A model generated the notes under the pieces. That model worked only from the letters and a program-made list of their open reading frames with translations, had not been told where the DNA came from and did no database searches. From CAVOEB01 sp965249645 (GTDB lineage Bacteria > Pseudomonadota > Alphaproteobacteria > UBA828 > JAPUJA01): a stretch of DNA of 64,000 nt. Both the position numbers and the translations under genes were made by a program. Below, piece by piece: positions 1-7,402 of the stretch; positions within the stretch are counted from its first letter, which is position 1; every line of letters begins with the position of its first letter. The DNA lies in assembly GCA_965249645.1 (NCBI GenBank), contig CBDFML010000012.1:1679437-1743436 (forward strand), written 5' to 3'.

Positions 1-61
1 TCCTGGAAGTTCCCCGCCGCCACCCTGACCACGACAACCCCGATCAAGGAAGGAGATCACC

Positions 62-673
62 ATGGCTCATGTAACTCTGCCCAAGAAACCGCCGCTTGAG
101 AACCGCGCCGTGCTTCCGGCGGCACGGCACGGCGGCAATGCCGGCGTCGCCTGTCCGGTGGCCGAACCCCCGGTGCCGGCCGCCAACGACGCCGGCGTGT
201 CCGGTTCCGGTACCGTGCTCGCCCTCGATCTCGGCACCGCGACCGGCTGGGCGCTCAGTGATCCAGCGGGGCCGATTACCAGCGGCACGATGTCGTTCCG
301 CCCCGATCGGTTCTCCGGCGGCGGGATGCGCTTTCTGCGCTTCAAGGGCTGGCTGACCGAGGTCAAGAATACCGCCGGCGGCATCGATGCGGTCTACCTC
401 GAGGAGGTCCGCCGCCATGCCGGCACCAGTGCCTCGCAGATCTACGGCGGCTGGCTCGCGATCCTGACCGCCTGGTGCGAGCACCATTCCATTCCCTATC
501 AGGGCGTGCCGGTCGGCACCATCAAGCGATACGCCACCGGCAAGGGCAACGCGTCCAAGGAGGCGGTGATCGAGGCGGTCAGGGCGCGCGGTTTCGCGCC
601 CGCCGACGACAACGAGGCCGACGCCATTGCGCTGCTGCTGTGGGCGATCGAGAGCCGGACGGGTGGGCGATGA
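62..673 (+). CDS. RuvC-like Holliday junction resolvase (copy 1)
   Basis: 203 aa. The RNase H-fold core of the RuvC family is visible: first acidic strand LALDLGTATGW (D56), second acidic pair YLEEV (E114/E115) and a C-terminal DDNEADA helix (D182/D183, D187), which would supply the metal-binding carboxylates. It presumably cuts branched DNA during phage replication or recombination, like lambda Rap/RusA in function but not in fold. A strong Shine-Dalgarno (AAGGAG) precedes the ATG. It heads a tightly overlapping four-gene block; a diverged second copy lies at 62316. The leader upstream of this gene is also conserved between the copies. Family assignment is fairly secure; the exact substrate is inferred. 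Confidence 0.8.
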   Translation: MAHVTLPKKPPLENRAVLPAARHGGNAGVACPVAEPPVPAANDAGVSGSGTVLALDLGTATGWALSDPAGPITSGTMSFRPDRFSGGGMRFLRFKGWLTEVKNTAGGIDAVYLEEVRRHAGTSASQIYGGWLAILTAWCEHHSIPYQGVPVGTIKRYATGKGNASKEAVIEAVRARGFAPADDNEADAIALLLWAIESRTGGR

Positions 674-927
674 ACGGCGCCATGCTGCTCAAGCATGCCG
701 CCGCTGTAGTCGAGAAGCGCCGCGACGAGTACGGCGAACCCGAGGACCTGTTCGAGCATGTCGCCGCCCGCTGGTCGCAGGTGCTCGGGATCCGGGTCAC
801 GGCCGCTCAGGTGGCGGTCTGCCTGATGGACCTCAAGATGGCCCGGCTCGCCCACAATCCGAAGCATCTCGACAGCCTGGTCGATGTCCTCGGCTACGGC
901 GCGTGCCTGCGAGAGATCACCCGGTGA
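670..927 (+). CDS. DUF6378 phage protein (copy 1)
   Basis: 85 aa small helical protein. The pattern of a KRRDEYG-like N-terminal part, an AARWSQVLG segment, an AQVAVCLMDLKMARLAHNP helix and a terminal LVDVLGYGACLREI matches the DUF6378 phage family, whose function is unknown. I chose the ATG at 670 because it overlaps the resolvase stop as ATGA, and the block is translationally coupled throughout. The paralogue at 62924 is nearly colinear. No catalytic motif is evident. Confidence 0.75.
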   Translation: MNGAMLLKHAAAVVEKRRDEYGEPEDLFEHVAARWSQVLGIRVTAAQVAVCLMDLKMARLAHNPKHLDSLVDVLGYGACLREITR

Positions 928-1124
928 GGTGGTTGCCGAAAGGCTATGGCGGCGAGCGCCGGCCGGCCGACGAGATCAAACGCGAGGGCTGGCGTGAACA
1001 GGGCATCCTGGTGATCGCCGCCGAGGACGGCCGCCTCACCTGGCCCGAGCGCGAGCTGGTCTGCCAGCTCGGCGAGAAACTCTACGGGCCGCGGCCCGCC
1101 CAACCGAGGGCGGCGCGTGGCTAA
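924..1124 (+). CDS. Small conserved phage protein, unknown (copy 1)
   Basis: 66 aa from a GTG start that overlaps the preceding TGA as GTGA. I do not recognise the family. The sequence is rich in charged residues (start RWLPKGYGGERRP, then an EDGRLTWPERELV segment). The downstream copy of the block carries a clear homologue at 63178, which supports real coding and the GTG start. The segment TWPERELV recurs in both copies and might be a short helix for protein contact. Function unknown. Confidence 0.65.
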   Translation: MRWLPKGYGGERRPADEIKREGWREQGILVIAAEDGRLTWPERELVCQLGEKLYGPRPAQPRAARG

Positions 1125-1686
1125 ACGCCGGAAACGCGTTCCCAAGGGCAAGGCCCGGGCCCAACGCGCCAAGCCCGAGGCCCTGCGCCTGCCCGGCGGC
1201 CGCACGCTCGAGACGGTGCGCGTGACGGACCCCGAAGGCCGGCCGGTCACCCTCGTCCGCACCGTCGACACCCTGGCGCGCATGCGTAAGGCCGGGACCA
1301 TCACGCGTGCCATGCATCAGGCGGCGCGTGACTTCCAGGCCCACTTCACCATCGCTGCCTACGACACCACGGCCACCGCCTCGATCGTCCGCGTGAGACG
1401 GCTGCGCGGCGAGAAGATGACCTGGAACGACGATGTCACGGTGCGCCAGATCGCGGCCCGCGACCGTGTGCATGATGCGCTCGACGCGCTCGGCGGCGTG
1501 GCGAGCCCCGGCGGCAGCTGCGTCTGGCATGTCGTGGGTCTGCAGTCGTCCTTGCGAGAGTGGGCGATGCAGCAGGGCTGGAACGGACGGCCTCTCCGAC
1601 GCGGTGAGGCCAGCGGAATCCTGCTCTCCGCGCTCGGCATGCTCGCCGTCCATTACGGCTATGAGCGGCCGAGGCGGGCGGGCTGA
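1117..1686 (+). CDS. DUF6456-like protein in the late-regulator position (copy 1)
   Basis: 189 aa, GTG start, overlapping the previous gene by 8 bases. A basic N-terminus (MAKRRKRVPKGKAR) is followed by a C-terminal helical domain (roughly residues 105-185) with the pattern RDRVHDALDALGG...SLREWAMQQGWNGR...LGMLAVHYGY, resembling DUF6456 domains. The basic tail suggests nucleic-acid binding. It is the last gene before a conserved promoter and an immediate terminator, the position of the Q antiterminator in lambdoid phages; that role is inference only. The homologue at 63368 sits before the same promoter. Confidence 0.65.
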   Translation: MAKRRKRVPKGKARAQRAKPEALRLPGGRTLETVRVTDPEGRPVTLVRTVDTLARMRKAGTITRAMHQAARDFQAHFTIAAYDTTATASIVRVRRLRGEKMTWNDDVTVRQIAARDRVHDALDALGGVASPGGSCVWHVVGLQSSLREWAMQQGWNGRPLRRGEASGILLSALGMLAVHYGYERPRRAG

Positions 1687-1716
1687 TGGCGGGGATGATT
1701 TTCTGCATCTGGGGTG

Positions 1717-1746
1717 TTGACAGTGGCAGGCCACAAGATGTAGGTT
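1717..1746 (+). promoter_or_regulatory. Probable late promoter, conserved in both prophages
   Basis: TTGACA at 1717-1722, an 18-base spacer, then TAGGTT at 1741-1746. The same arrangement (TTGACG, 18 bases, TAGTTT) follows the homologous gene at 63956-63985 although most surrounding sequence differs. Conservation across diverged copies is the main argument; the -10 match is weak, consistent with a regulated promoter. Confidence 0.5.
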
Positions 1747-1775
1747 TGCGCCATCATCTCATAGGTGCGTCCGCA

Positions 1776-1811
1776 CCCGACCCGCTCCGGCATCGCCGCG
1801 GCGGGTTTTTT
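1776..1811 (+). terminator. Rho-independent terminator just after the putative late promoter
   Basis: GC-rich stem: CCCG at 1776-1779 plus CCGC at 1782-1785 pair with GCGG-CGGG at 1798-1805, followed by six Ts at 1806-1811. It lies about 25-30 bases beyond the expected start of a transcript from the 1717 promoter, an arrangement typical of Q-dependent late promoters. Confidence 0.55.
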
Positions 1812-1831
1812 GTTGCCTGAAGGAGCCTGAC

Positions 1832-2155
1832 ATGAGCCGTGCAACGTCGTTGAAAGCCCTCCTGGGCAACCTGCGCTTCATCGTCGCCTGGAAGACCTGG
1901 GCGGTCCTCGTCGTGTTCGGGGCCGGGGCCGCCGTCGGCTTGGCCCTGTGCCACGCTGCAGGCGACGGCCCGATCGCAAAGGACTCAGGTCAGCGTGTAC
2001 CAGGTCGACCGGCCGCCGCCATGCTTGATCAAATGGCCCCGCTCGACGAGTCGTCGGAATTGCTGCTTCAGCGTGTTGCGGCTGGCGCCGGTCAATCTGA
2101 CCATCTCGCCCATGCTCACCCGGCCGTGGTCGCGGGCGTGATCCAGAATCTGTAA
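1832..2155 (+). CDS. Small membrane protein, probably 3'-truncated
   Basis: Good ribosome binding site (GAAGGAGCC) before ATG. The first 50 residues look coding: a basic start, then a membrane helix around residues 22-42 (WAVLVVFGAGAAVGLALC). From about position 1985 the frame runs antisense through the 3' end of the fic gene and stops looking protein-like. I read it as a phage gene whose 3' part was replaced when the fic segment was inserted. It may still make a short membrane peptide. Confidence 0.35.
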   Translation: MSRATSLKALLGNLRFIVAWKTWAVLVVFGAGAAVGLALCHAAGDGPIAKDSGQRVPGRPAAAMLDQMAPLDESSELLLQRVAAGAGQSDHLAHAHPAVVAGVIQNL

Positions 2156-3046
2156 CGACAGCGCGGGCAGGGCCGGCAGGATCAGCTTCTCACGCTCGAT
2201 CTTGCTTTCAAGCCGCTTCATCTGCTGCTGCAGCGCGCGCAGAAAGAACTCCAGCCAGGGCTGCCACTCCGGGTTATCGGTGCGGATCGTGCCCTGCGTC
2301 CGGCGGAGCGCGCGATAGTAGTCTTCCTTGTTCTGCTCGATGACGCTTTCGAGCGAGCTGTAGGGAACATAAGCGTAGCCGGACCGAAGCAGTAGCAGGG
2401 TCGTGAGGATCCGGCTGAGCCGTCCGTTGCCATCTTGGAAGGGATGGATTTCGAGGAACACCACCGTGAATAGGGCGATGACGATGAGCGAATGCAGATC
2501 GCCCCGATCCTGGCGAAGCGTCAGCCAGTCGAAGAGTTCCGCCATCAGGAACGGCGCGTCGAAGGGCGTCGCGGTCTCGAAGACGAGGCCGATCTCCTGC
2601 CCCTCCTCGTCGAAGGCGGCGACGCTGTTCGGCGAGGTCTTGTAGGCGCCGCGATGCCAGGCGTCCTTCTCGCTGTGGACCAGCAGATCGCGGTGCAGCT
2701 GCATGACGTGGTTCTCGGTGACCGAGAGATCCTCCCATGCGCGGAAGACGAGCTCCATGGTCTCGGCGTAGCCGGCCACCTCCTGCTCGTCGCGGCTGGC
2801 GAAGGACCTGATGTCGAGATTGGCGAGCAACCGTTCGACGTCGGAATCCGAGAGCCGGCTGCCTTCGATGCGGGTCGAGGAGCCGATGCTCTCGATGGTC
2901 GCGACACGTCTTAGGGCCGACAGCCTGTCCGGGGCCAGCGTTCCAAGCGCCCGCCAGGCGCCCTTGAACTCGTCGAGTTCGGCGATCAACCCGAGAATGG
3001 TGGGGGTGATCTCAAGGGTATCGGTGTTGAGGCAACGGCGGGTCAT
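1985..3046 (-). CDS. Fic-family protein (probable AMPylase) with C-terminal winged helix
   Basis: 353 aa from the ATG at 3046. The Fic signature HPFQDGNGR (residues 201-209) has the catalytic His and the nucleotide-binding Gly/Arg residues. An N-terminal inhibitory motif S-x-x-x-E-G (S57 to G62) marks a class II, self-inhibited Fic enzyme. The last ~60 residues (MGEMVRLTGASRNTLKQ) form a winged-helix DNA-binding domain, a common architecture for chromosomal and phage Fic regulators that AMPylate target proteins. A longer upstream frame exists, but conserved sequence begins at MTRRCLN, next to iterated motifs that may be operators. It is inverted relative to the phage late operon, as expected for cargo. 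Confidence 0.85.
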   Translation of the reverse strand: MTRRCLNTDTLEITPTILGLIAELDEFKGAWRALGTLAPDRLSALRRVATIESIGSSTRIEGSRLSDSDVERLLANLDIRSFASRDEQEVAGYAETMELVFRAWEDLSVTENHVMQLHRDLLVHSEKDAWHRGAYKTSPNSVAAFDEEGQEIGLVFETATPFDAPFLMAELFDWLTLRQDRGDLHSLIVIALFTVVFLEIHPFQDGNGRLSRILTTLLLLRSGYAYVPYSSLESVIEQNKEDYYRALRRTQGTIRTDNPEWQPWLEFFLRALQQQMKRLESKIEREKLILPALPALSLQILDHARDHGRVSMGEMVRLTGASRNTLKQQFRRLVERGHLIKHGGGRSTWYTLT

Positions 3047-3047
3047 A

Positions 3048-3120
3048 CCCGAATATACACCTAAATACACCCGATAAGGCAACCCAATTTGACGCCCAAA
3101 TACGCCTGAATAGGTTAGCC
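3048..3120 (-). promoter_or_regulatory. Iterated motifs upstream of fic, possible autoregulatory operators
   Basis: Read on the minus strand toward fic, the sequence carries related units: a GGCGTATTT unit, then GGGTGTATTTA immediately followed by GGTGTATATT. The spacing is 10-11 bases for the last two. They sit directly upstream of the fic ATG, and the Fic protein carries a winged helix, so autoregulation is plausible. Confidence 0.35.
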
Positions 3121-3307
3121 CAGGAGACGTCGGTGGGAAATGCCATTGCTGAGATCGGGTCCGAATGTCCCAATCGGGTACTAAGTTTGATCCCCGTTCG
3201 GGACTGGACACCATGCTAACCCATTGATATTGCGGGTCCTTCCTGGCGGCAAACGCAAGTGGGCGGGCTTTGCGCGGAAATCGCGCCAGCGACAGGACGA
3301 AAAACTG

Positions 3308-3685
3308 GGTTACCACTAGGTTACCACCGGTTACCACCTGCGCCCGGCGGAGAAAACCACGCTGTTACAAAGACTTAGAGACGGATCGGGGTGGTAACCT
3401 GGGTGGTAACCGAGGTTACCACCGGCCGCCGGCCACTGCTCCGGTCTGACGGAATAACGGCGCAATATCAATTACTTACGTCCATAGAAGGGGTGGTAAC
3501 CTGGGTGGTAACCCAAGTGGTAACCACGGTTTGCCGGTTACCACCCCGCCGGAGCCGGAAAACGACGTGATTGCAAAGGCTTAGCGTCAGATCGGGGTGG
3601 TAACCTGGGTGGTAACCACCTGGTAACCAGAGCCCTTGGTTACCACCCAGGTTACCACCCTTGGTTACCACCTCCGGTTACCACC
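3308..3685. repeat. Dense array of GGTTACCACC decamers in both orientations
   Basis: Fourteen exact copies of GGTTACCACC or its complement GGTGGTAACC, starting at 3319, 3329, 3390, 3402, 3414, 3492, 3504, 3536, 3596, 3608, 3638, 3650, 3663 and 3676, plus near copies at 3308 and 3516. Neighbouring copies are mostly spaced 12-13 bases apart. A higher-order unit of about 205 bases is also repeated (TTACAAAGACTTAGAGACGG near 3366 against TTGCAAAGGCTTAGCGTCAG near 3571). The stretch lies between the divergent fic gene and the PP-loop/methyltransferase operon and contains no convincing gene. Protein-binding array is the likeliest reading. Confidence 0.85.
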
Positions 3686-3810
3686 ATCGAGGACGGCGGA
3701 CCGGCCCGATCGGCTGCGGTTCGCGCGGCGCACCAGCCGCCAACAAAGATATCGACATCGGCCGTCCCGTCCTCCCGGGCGCGGGCGGCCTCTTTCATGA
3801 CGGGAGTCCC

Positions 3811-4704
3811 ATGACCCAGCCGCAACCCATGCTGCACGTGATTTCGCTCGGCGCCGGCGTCCAGTCGACGACCATGGCGTTGATGGCGGCGCACGGAGAG
3901 ATCGAGCCGATGCCGGATTGTGCGATCTTCGCCGACACCGGCGCGGAGCCGCAGGCGGTCTACGAGCATCTGGACTGGTTGCGCTCGCCGGGCGTACTGC
4001 CGTTCCCGGTCGAGGTTGTGCGGTTCTCCGACCTCGCCGACGACATCCGCAAGACCGCGGCCGGCGTGAAGCCCGTGGCGGGTCGCGCGAACGGCTACCT
4101 CGCGCCGCCCTTCTTCACCGTCAACGCCGACGGCTCGCATGGGATGCTACGCCGCGAGTGCACGTCCAACTACAAGATCAAGCCGATCCAGCGGCGCATC
4201 AAGGAGCTGCTCGGACGGCCGCCCGACAAACCCATACGCTCGGCCGTGCCGCTCGCCTGCTCGTGGCTGGGGATCTCGGCCGACGAGTGGATCCGGGTGA
4301 AGCCGTCGGATGTCCGCTGGCTCACCAAGCGCCATCCGCTGATCGACCGCGCGACGAAGGACGGGCCGGAGCCGCACGAGCGCTGGATGAGCCGGCAGGA
4401 CTGCATCGACTGGCTCGTGAAACACGGCTACGCGGTTCCACCCCGTTCCGCCTGCACCTTCTGCCCCTACCGGAGCGCCGCCGAGTGGGAGGCGCTGCGG
4501 GCCAGTCCGGAGGACTGGAACGAGGCCGTCACCATCGACCGTCTGATCCGCGACATGCCGGCTCAGGAGCGGGCGGGACTGAGAAAGGGCGGCCGCCTCT
4601 ATGTCAACGTGAACCGCCGCCCGCTGGAGGAACTCGCGGCCGGGGGTCCAGCCGATCAATCCGATCTCTGGGCCGGCGAGTGCGAGGGGATGTGCGGGAT
4701 ATGA
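3811..4704 (+). CDS. PP-loop (PAPS reductase/DndC-like) phage enzyme
   Basis: 297 aa. The ATP-pyrophosphatase loop SLGAGVQST (residues 12-20) and a FADTGAEP strand identify the PAPS-reductase/adenine-nucleotide alpha-hydrolase superfamily. C117 and the CTFC pair (C215, C218) could hold a metal or Fe-S centre, as in DndC- and TtcA-like enzymes. Phages commonly carry such proteins beside DNA methyltransferases; nucleic-acid modification is plausible but unproven. I start at the ATG at 3811, since upstream in-frame sequence runs into the decamer array. The stop overlaps the next start (ATGA), so it heads a three-gene modification operon. Confidence 0.75.
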   Translation: MTQPQPMLHVISLGAGVQSTTMALMAAHGEIEPMPDCAIFADTGAEPQAVYEHLDWLRSPGVLPFPVEVVRFSDLADDIRKTAAGVKPVAGRANGYLAPPFFTVNADGSHGMLRRECTSNYKIKPIQRRIKELLGRPPDKPIRSAVPLACSWLGISADEWIRVKPSDVRWLTKRHPLIDRATKDGPEPHERWMSRQDCIDWLVKHGYAVPPRSACTFCPYRSAAEWEALRASPEDWNEAVTIDRLIRDMPAQERAGLRKGGRLYVNVNRRPLEELAAGGPADQSDLWAGECEGMCGI

Positions 4705-5927
4705 GCGTCCGCATTCTCATCGGCGAGTGCCGTGAGCGGCTTCGCGAGCTGCCCGAGGGCTCGGTCCACTGCGTGGTCACGAGCCCGCCCTACTATTCGC
4801 TCCGCGACTACCGCGTCCCGCCCTCGGTCTGGGGCGGCGATCCGGCCTGCGACCACCAGTGGGGCGAATGGCGGGAGGCGCACGACGAGCGCGAGACGAC
4901 GGTTGCCGGCAAGAGCCGGACCAAGGACCGCTGTTACGGCGCACGCTCGCGCCGCTTCAACGGCAACCATCAGAAGCACGCGGCGGGCGCCTGGTGCGGC
5001 AAGTGCGGCGCCTGGCTCGGCTGCCTCGGGCTCGAGCCCGATCCCGACCTCTACGTCCAGCATCTGGTCGAAGCGTTTCGAGAGGTGCGCCGGGTTCTCC
5101 GGGACGACGGCACCGCGTGGCTCAACCTCGGCGATTCTCATGCCGGATCGTGGGGCAACTACGGCGCGCGGGAGGGTCGGCAGCGATCCCGTACCTCCGA
5201 ACGCTTGCCCCGTCGGGCCTACGAGGGGGACGGCGGCTGGAACGGCCGGCCGCCCGCTGCCAATGCACCGGGCCTCAAGCCCAAGGACCTCATCATGGTC
5301 CCCTCGCGCGCGGCGCTCGCACTCCAGGCCGACGGCTGGTGGGTGCGCTCGCGGATCGTCTGGGCCAAGGGCGCGAGCTTCGGCCCGTGGTCCGGCAACC
5401 CGATGCCCGAGAGCGTGCGCGACTGGCCGAGCATGGCCTATGAGGAGGTGCTGCTGCTGGCCAGGAGCGCGCGCTACCACTACGACCGTGCCGCGGCCAG
5501 CGAGCCCTGCACGAGCGGCCCTTCGGACCAGAGGAAGATGCGGGAAGCCAGGGATCGCATCGGCGGCAAGCACAAGGACCTCGTCGATCCGCTCTCCAAG
5601 GCCAACGCCGCCTCGGCCATCGGCCGCAAGCGCGCGGTCGGGAATCCCGAGCGGCGCAACCTGAGGAACGTCTGGACCATCGCGACCCAGCCCCTCGCGC
5701 ACGCCCACTTCGCGACCATGGCGCCGAGGCTCGCCGAGATGTGCATCGCGGCGGGCTGTCCCGAGGGCGGCACCGTGCTCGATCCCTTCGCCGGCGCGGG
5801 AACCACCGGGTTGGTGGCGCGCCGTCTCGGCCGGGACGCCGTGCTCGTCGAGCTCAACCCGGACTACGCCGAGATCGCCCGCGAAAGGCTGGAGCGCGAA
5901 GGCGAGATCATCGCCGAGGCCGCCTGA
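4701..5927 (+). CDS. DNA methyltransferase with TSPPY motif (N4-cytosine or N6-adenine, class beta)
   Basis: 408 aa. The catalytic motif TSPPYY lies near the N-terminus (residues 27-32) and the AdoMet-binding motif DPFAGAGTTG near the C-terminus (about 361-370), the order of class beta amino-methyltransferases. SPPY is most often N4-cytosine, but N6-adenine cannot be excluded. A CxxC pair (CGKCGAW) next to an earlier CDHQW suggests a zinc ribbon inserted in the target-recognition region. It overlaps its neighbours on both sides (ATGA). No partner endonuclease is visible, so self-protection of phage DNA or an orphan regulatory role is likely. Confidence 0.85.
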   Translation: MSVRILIGECRERLRELPEGSVHCVVTSPPYYSLRDYRVPPSVWGGDPACDHQWGEWREAHDERETTVAGKSRTKDRCYGARSRRFNGNHQKHAAGAWCGKCGAWLGCLGLEPDPDLYVQHLVEAFREVRRVLRDDGTAWLNLGDSHAGSWGNYGAREGRQRSRTSERLPRRAYEGDGGWNGRPPAANAPGLKPKDLIMVPSRAALALQADGWWVRSRIVWAKGASFGPWSGNPMPESVRDWPSMAYEEVLLLARSARYHYDRAAASEPCTSGPSDQRKMREARDRIGGKHKDLVDPLSKANAASAIGRKRAVGNPERRNLRNVWTIATQPLAHAHFATMAPRLAEMCIAAGCPEGGTVLDPFAGAGTTGLVARRLGRDAVLVELNPDYAEIARERLEREGEIIAEAA

Positions 5928-7219
5928 TGGAATTCACGATCGAGCAGTGGCCGCTCGACCGGCTGCTGCCCTACGCCACCAATGCGCGCACCCATTCCGA
6001 CGACCAGGTGGCGCAGATCGCGGGCTCGATCGCCGCCTTCGGCTTCAACGTGCCCTGCCTGGTGAACGACCGCGGCGTGCTGATCGCCGGCCACGGCCGG
6101 CTGCTGGCCGCCCGGCAGCTCGAACTGGAGACCGTGCCGGTGATCCGCCTCGAGCATCTGACCGAGGCGCAGGCGCGCGCCTTCCGCCTCGCCGACAACC
6201 GCATCGCCGAGAACGCCGGCTGGGACGAGGATCTGCTGCGCGTCGAGCTGGAGCAGCTGCGCGAGGCCGAGTTCGATCTCGATCTCACCGGCTTCGAGCT
6301 CGACGAGATCGATCGCCTGCTGCAGGCAGACGGCCCCGCCGGCAACATCGATGATGACGAAGTCTCCGAGCCGCCGGAGCAACCGGTCACCCGGCCTGGC
6401 GATCTCTGGCTGCTGGGCGGCCACCGCCTGCTGTGCGGCGACGCCACCGTGCTCGGCGATGTCGAGCGGGCGCTGGACGGCGGGCTCGCGGACCTGTGTT
6501 TTACCGATCCGCCCTACAACGTCGATTACGGCAACAGTGCCAAGGACAGGATGCGCGGCAAGAAACGCCGGATCCGCAACGACAATCTGGGCGCCGACTT
6601 CGAGCGCTTTCTGTACGACGCCTGCGTCAACATCCTGACCGTCACCAAGGGCGCGGCCTATGTCTGCATGTCGTCCTCGGAGCTGCCGACGCTGCAGCGC
6701 GCGTTCCGCGAGGCCGGCGGGCACTGGTCGACCTTTGTGATCTGGGCCAAGAACACCTTCACCCTCGGCCGCGCCGACTACCAGCGCCAGTACGAGCCGA
6801 TCCTCTATGGCTGGAAGGAGGGCACCGACCACTACTGGTGCGGCGCCCGCGACCAGGGCGACGTCTGGTTCGTGGACAAGCCGGCCCGCAACGACCTGCA
6901 CCCGACCATGAAGCCGGTGGCATTGGTCGAGCGCGCGCTCCGCAACTCGTCGAAGAGCCGGGACGTGGTGCTCGATCCTTTCGCCGGCTCGGGCTCGACC
7001 GCGATCGCGGCCGAGAAGACCGGACGCACGGCACGGTTGGTGGAACTCGATCCCGGCTATTGCGACGTCGTCGTCCGGCGCTGGCAGGACTGGACGGGCA
7101 AGGCCGCGAGCCTCGACGGCGACGATAGGACGTTCGAAGCGATCGCCGCCGGCGCGGAACGGCTCGGTGCCGATAACGCGGAGGGTGTATCACGAGCACT
7201 TGGAATATCCGTGAGGTGA
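5927..7219 (+). CDS. ParB-like domain fused to DNA N6-adenine methyltransferase
   Basis: 430 aa. Residues 1-90 form a ParB/Srx-type domain (LLPYATNARTHSDDQVAQIA, then GHGRLLAARQL). A class beta methyltransferase follows, with DPPYNVDYG (194-202) as catalytic motif IV and DPFAGSGST (about 350-358) as motif I. DPPY is typical of N6-adenine enzymes. ParB-methylase fusions are common in alphaproteobacterial phages and GTA-like elements, often acting as orphan methylases. The start overlaps the preceding stop. Downstream sequence (7220-7402) has no gene; an inverted repeat lies at 7246-7267. Confidence 0.88.
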   Translation: MEFTIEQWPLDRLLPYATNARTHSDDQVAQIAGSIAAFGFNVPCLVNDRGVLIAGHGRLLAARQLELETVPVIRLEHLTEAQARAFRLADNRIAENAGWDEDLLRVELEQLREAEFDLDLTGFELDEIDRLLQADGPAGNIDDDEVSEPPEQPVTRPGDLWLLGGHRLLCGDATVLGDVERALDGGLADLCFTDPPYNVDYGNSAKDRMRGKKRRIRNDNLGADFERFLYDACVNILTVTKGAAYVCMSSSELPTLQRAFREAGGHWSTFVIWAKNTFTLGRADYQRQYEPILYGWKEGTDHYWCGARDQGDVWFVDKPARNDLHPTMKPVALVERALRNSSKSRDVVLDPFAGSGSTAIAAEKTGRTARLVELDPGYCDVVVRRWQDWTGKAASLDGDDRTFEAIAAGAERLGADNAEGVSRALGISVR

Positions 7220-7245
7220 CCGCCGCGTGCGGATTTGACGGAATA

Positions 7246-7267
7246 CGAAATCGGCGCGTCGATTTCG
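7246..7267. repeat. Short inverted repeat between convergent genes
   Basis: CGAAATCG at 7246-7253 and CGATTTCG at 7260-7267 flank a six-base loop. There is no T-tract, so it is at best a weak terminator between the methyltransferase and the convergent HEPN gene. The rest of 7220-7402 shows nothing recognisable. Confidence 0.3.
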
Positions 7268-7402
7268 AAGGGCAAATTTCAACCCAGCACCACCACGTGA
7301 AGCGGCTGTTCGCCACAATGGCAGGTGCCTTTGTTTTGTTGAGGGAGGTCGTTATTGGTTCGCAGTGTTCGGAAAGGAAACATACGTTACCCAGATGACG
7401 GC

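Noticed and set aside
1..1686. Assembly artefact duplicating the resolvase block
   Set aside because: The copy at the right edge differs at many codons and has a diverged central region in the DUF6456-like protein, so these are separate homologous loci.
3308..3685. CRISPR array
   Set aside because: The repeats are 10 bases, occur in both orientations and have 2-3 base or irregular gaps; no spacers of uniform length and no cas genes.
3811..4704. Dnd phosphorothioation system
   Set aside because: Only a DndC-like PP-loop protein is present; DndA, DndB, DndD and DndE are absent.
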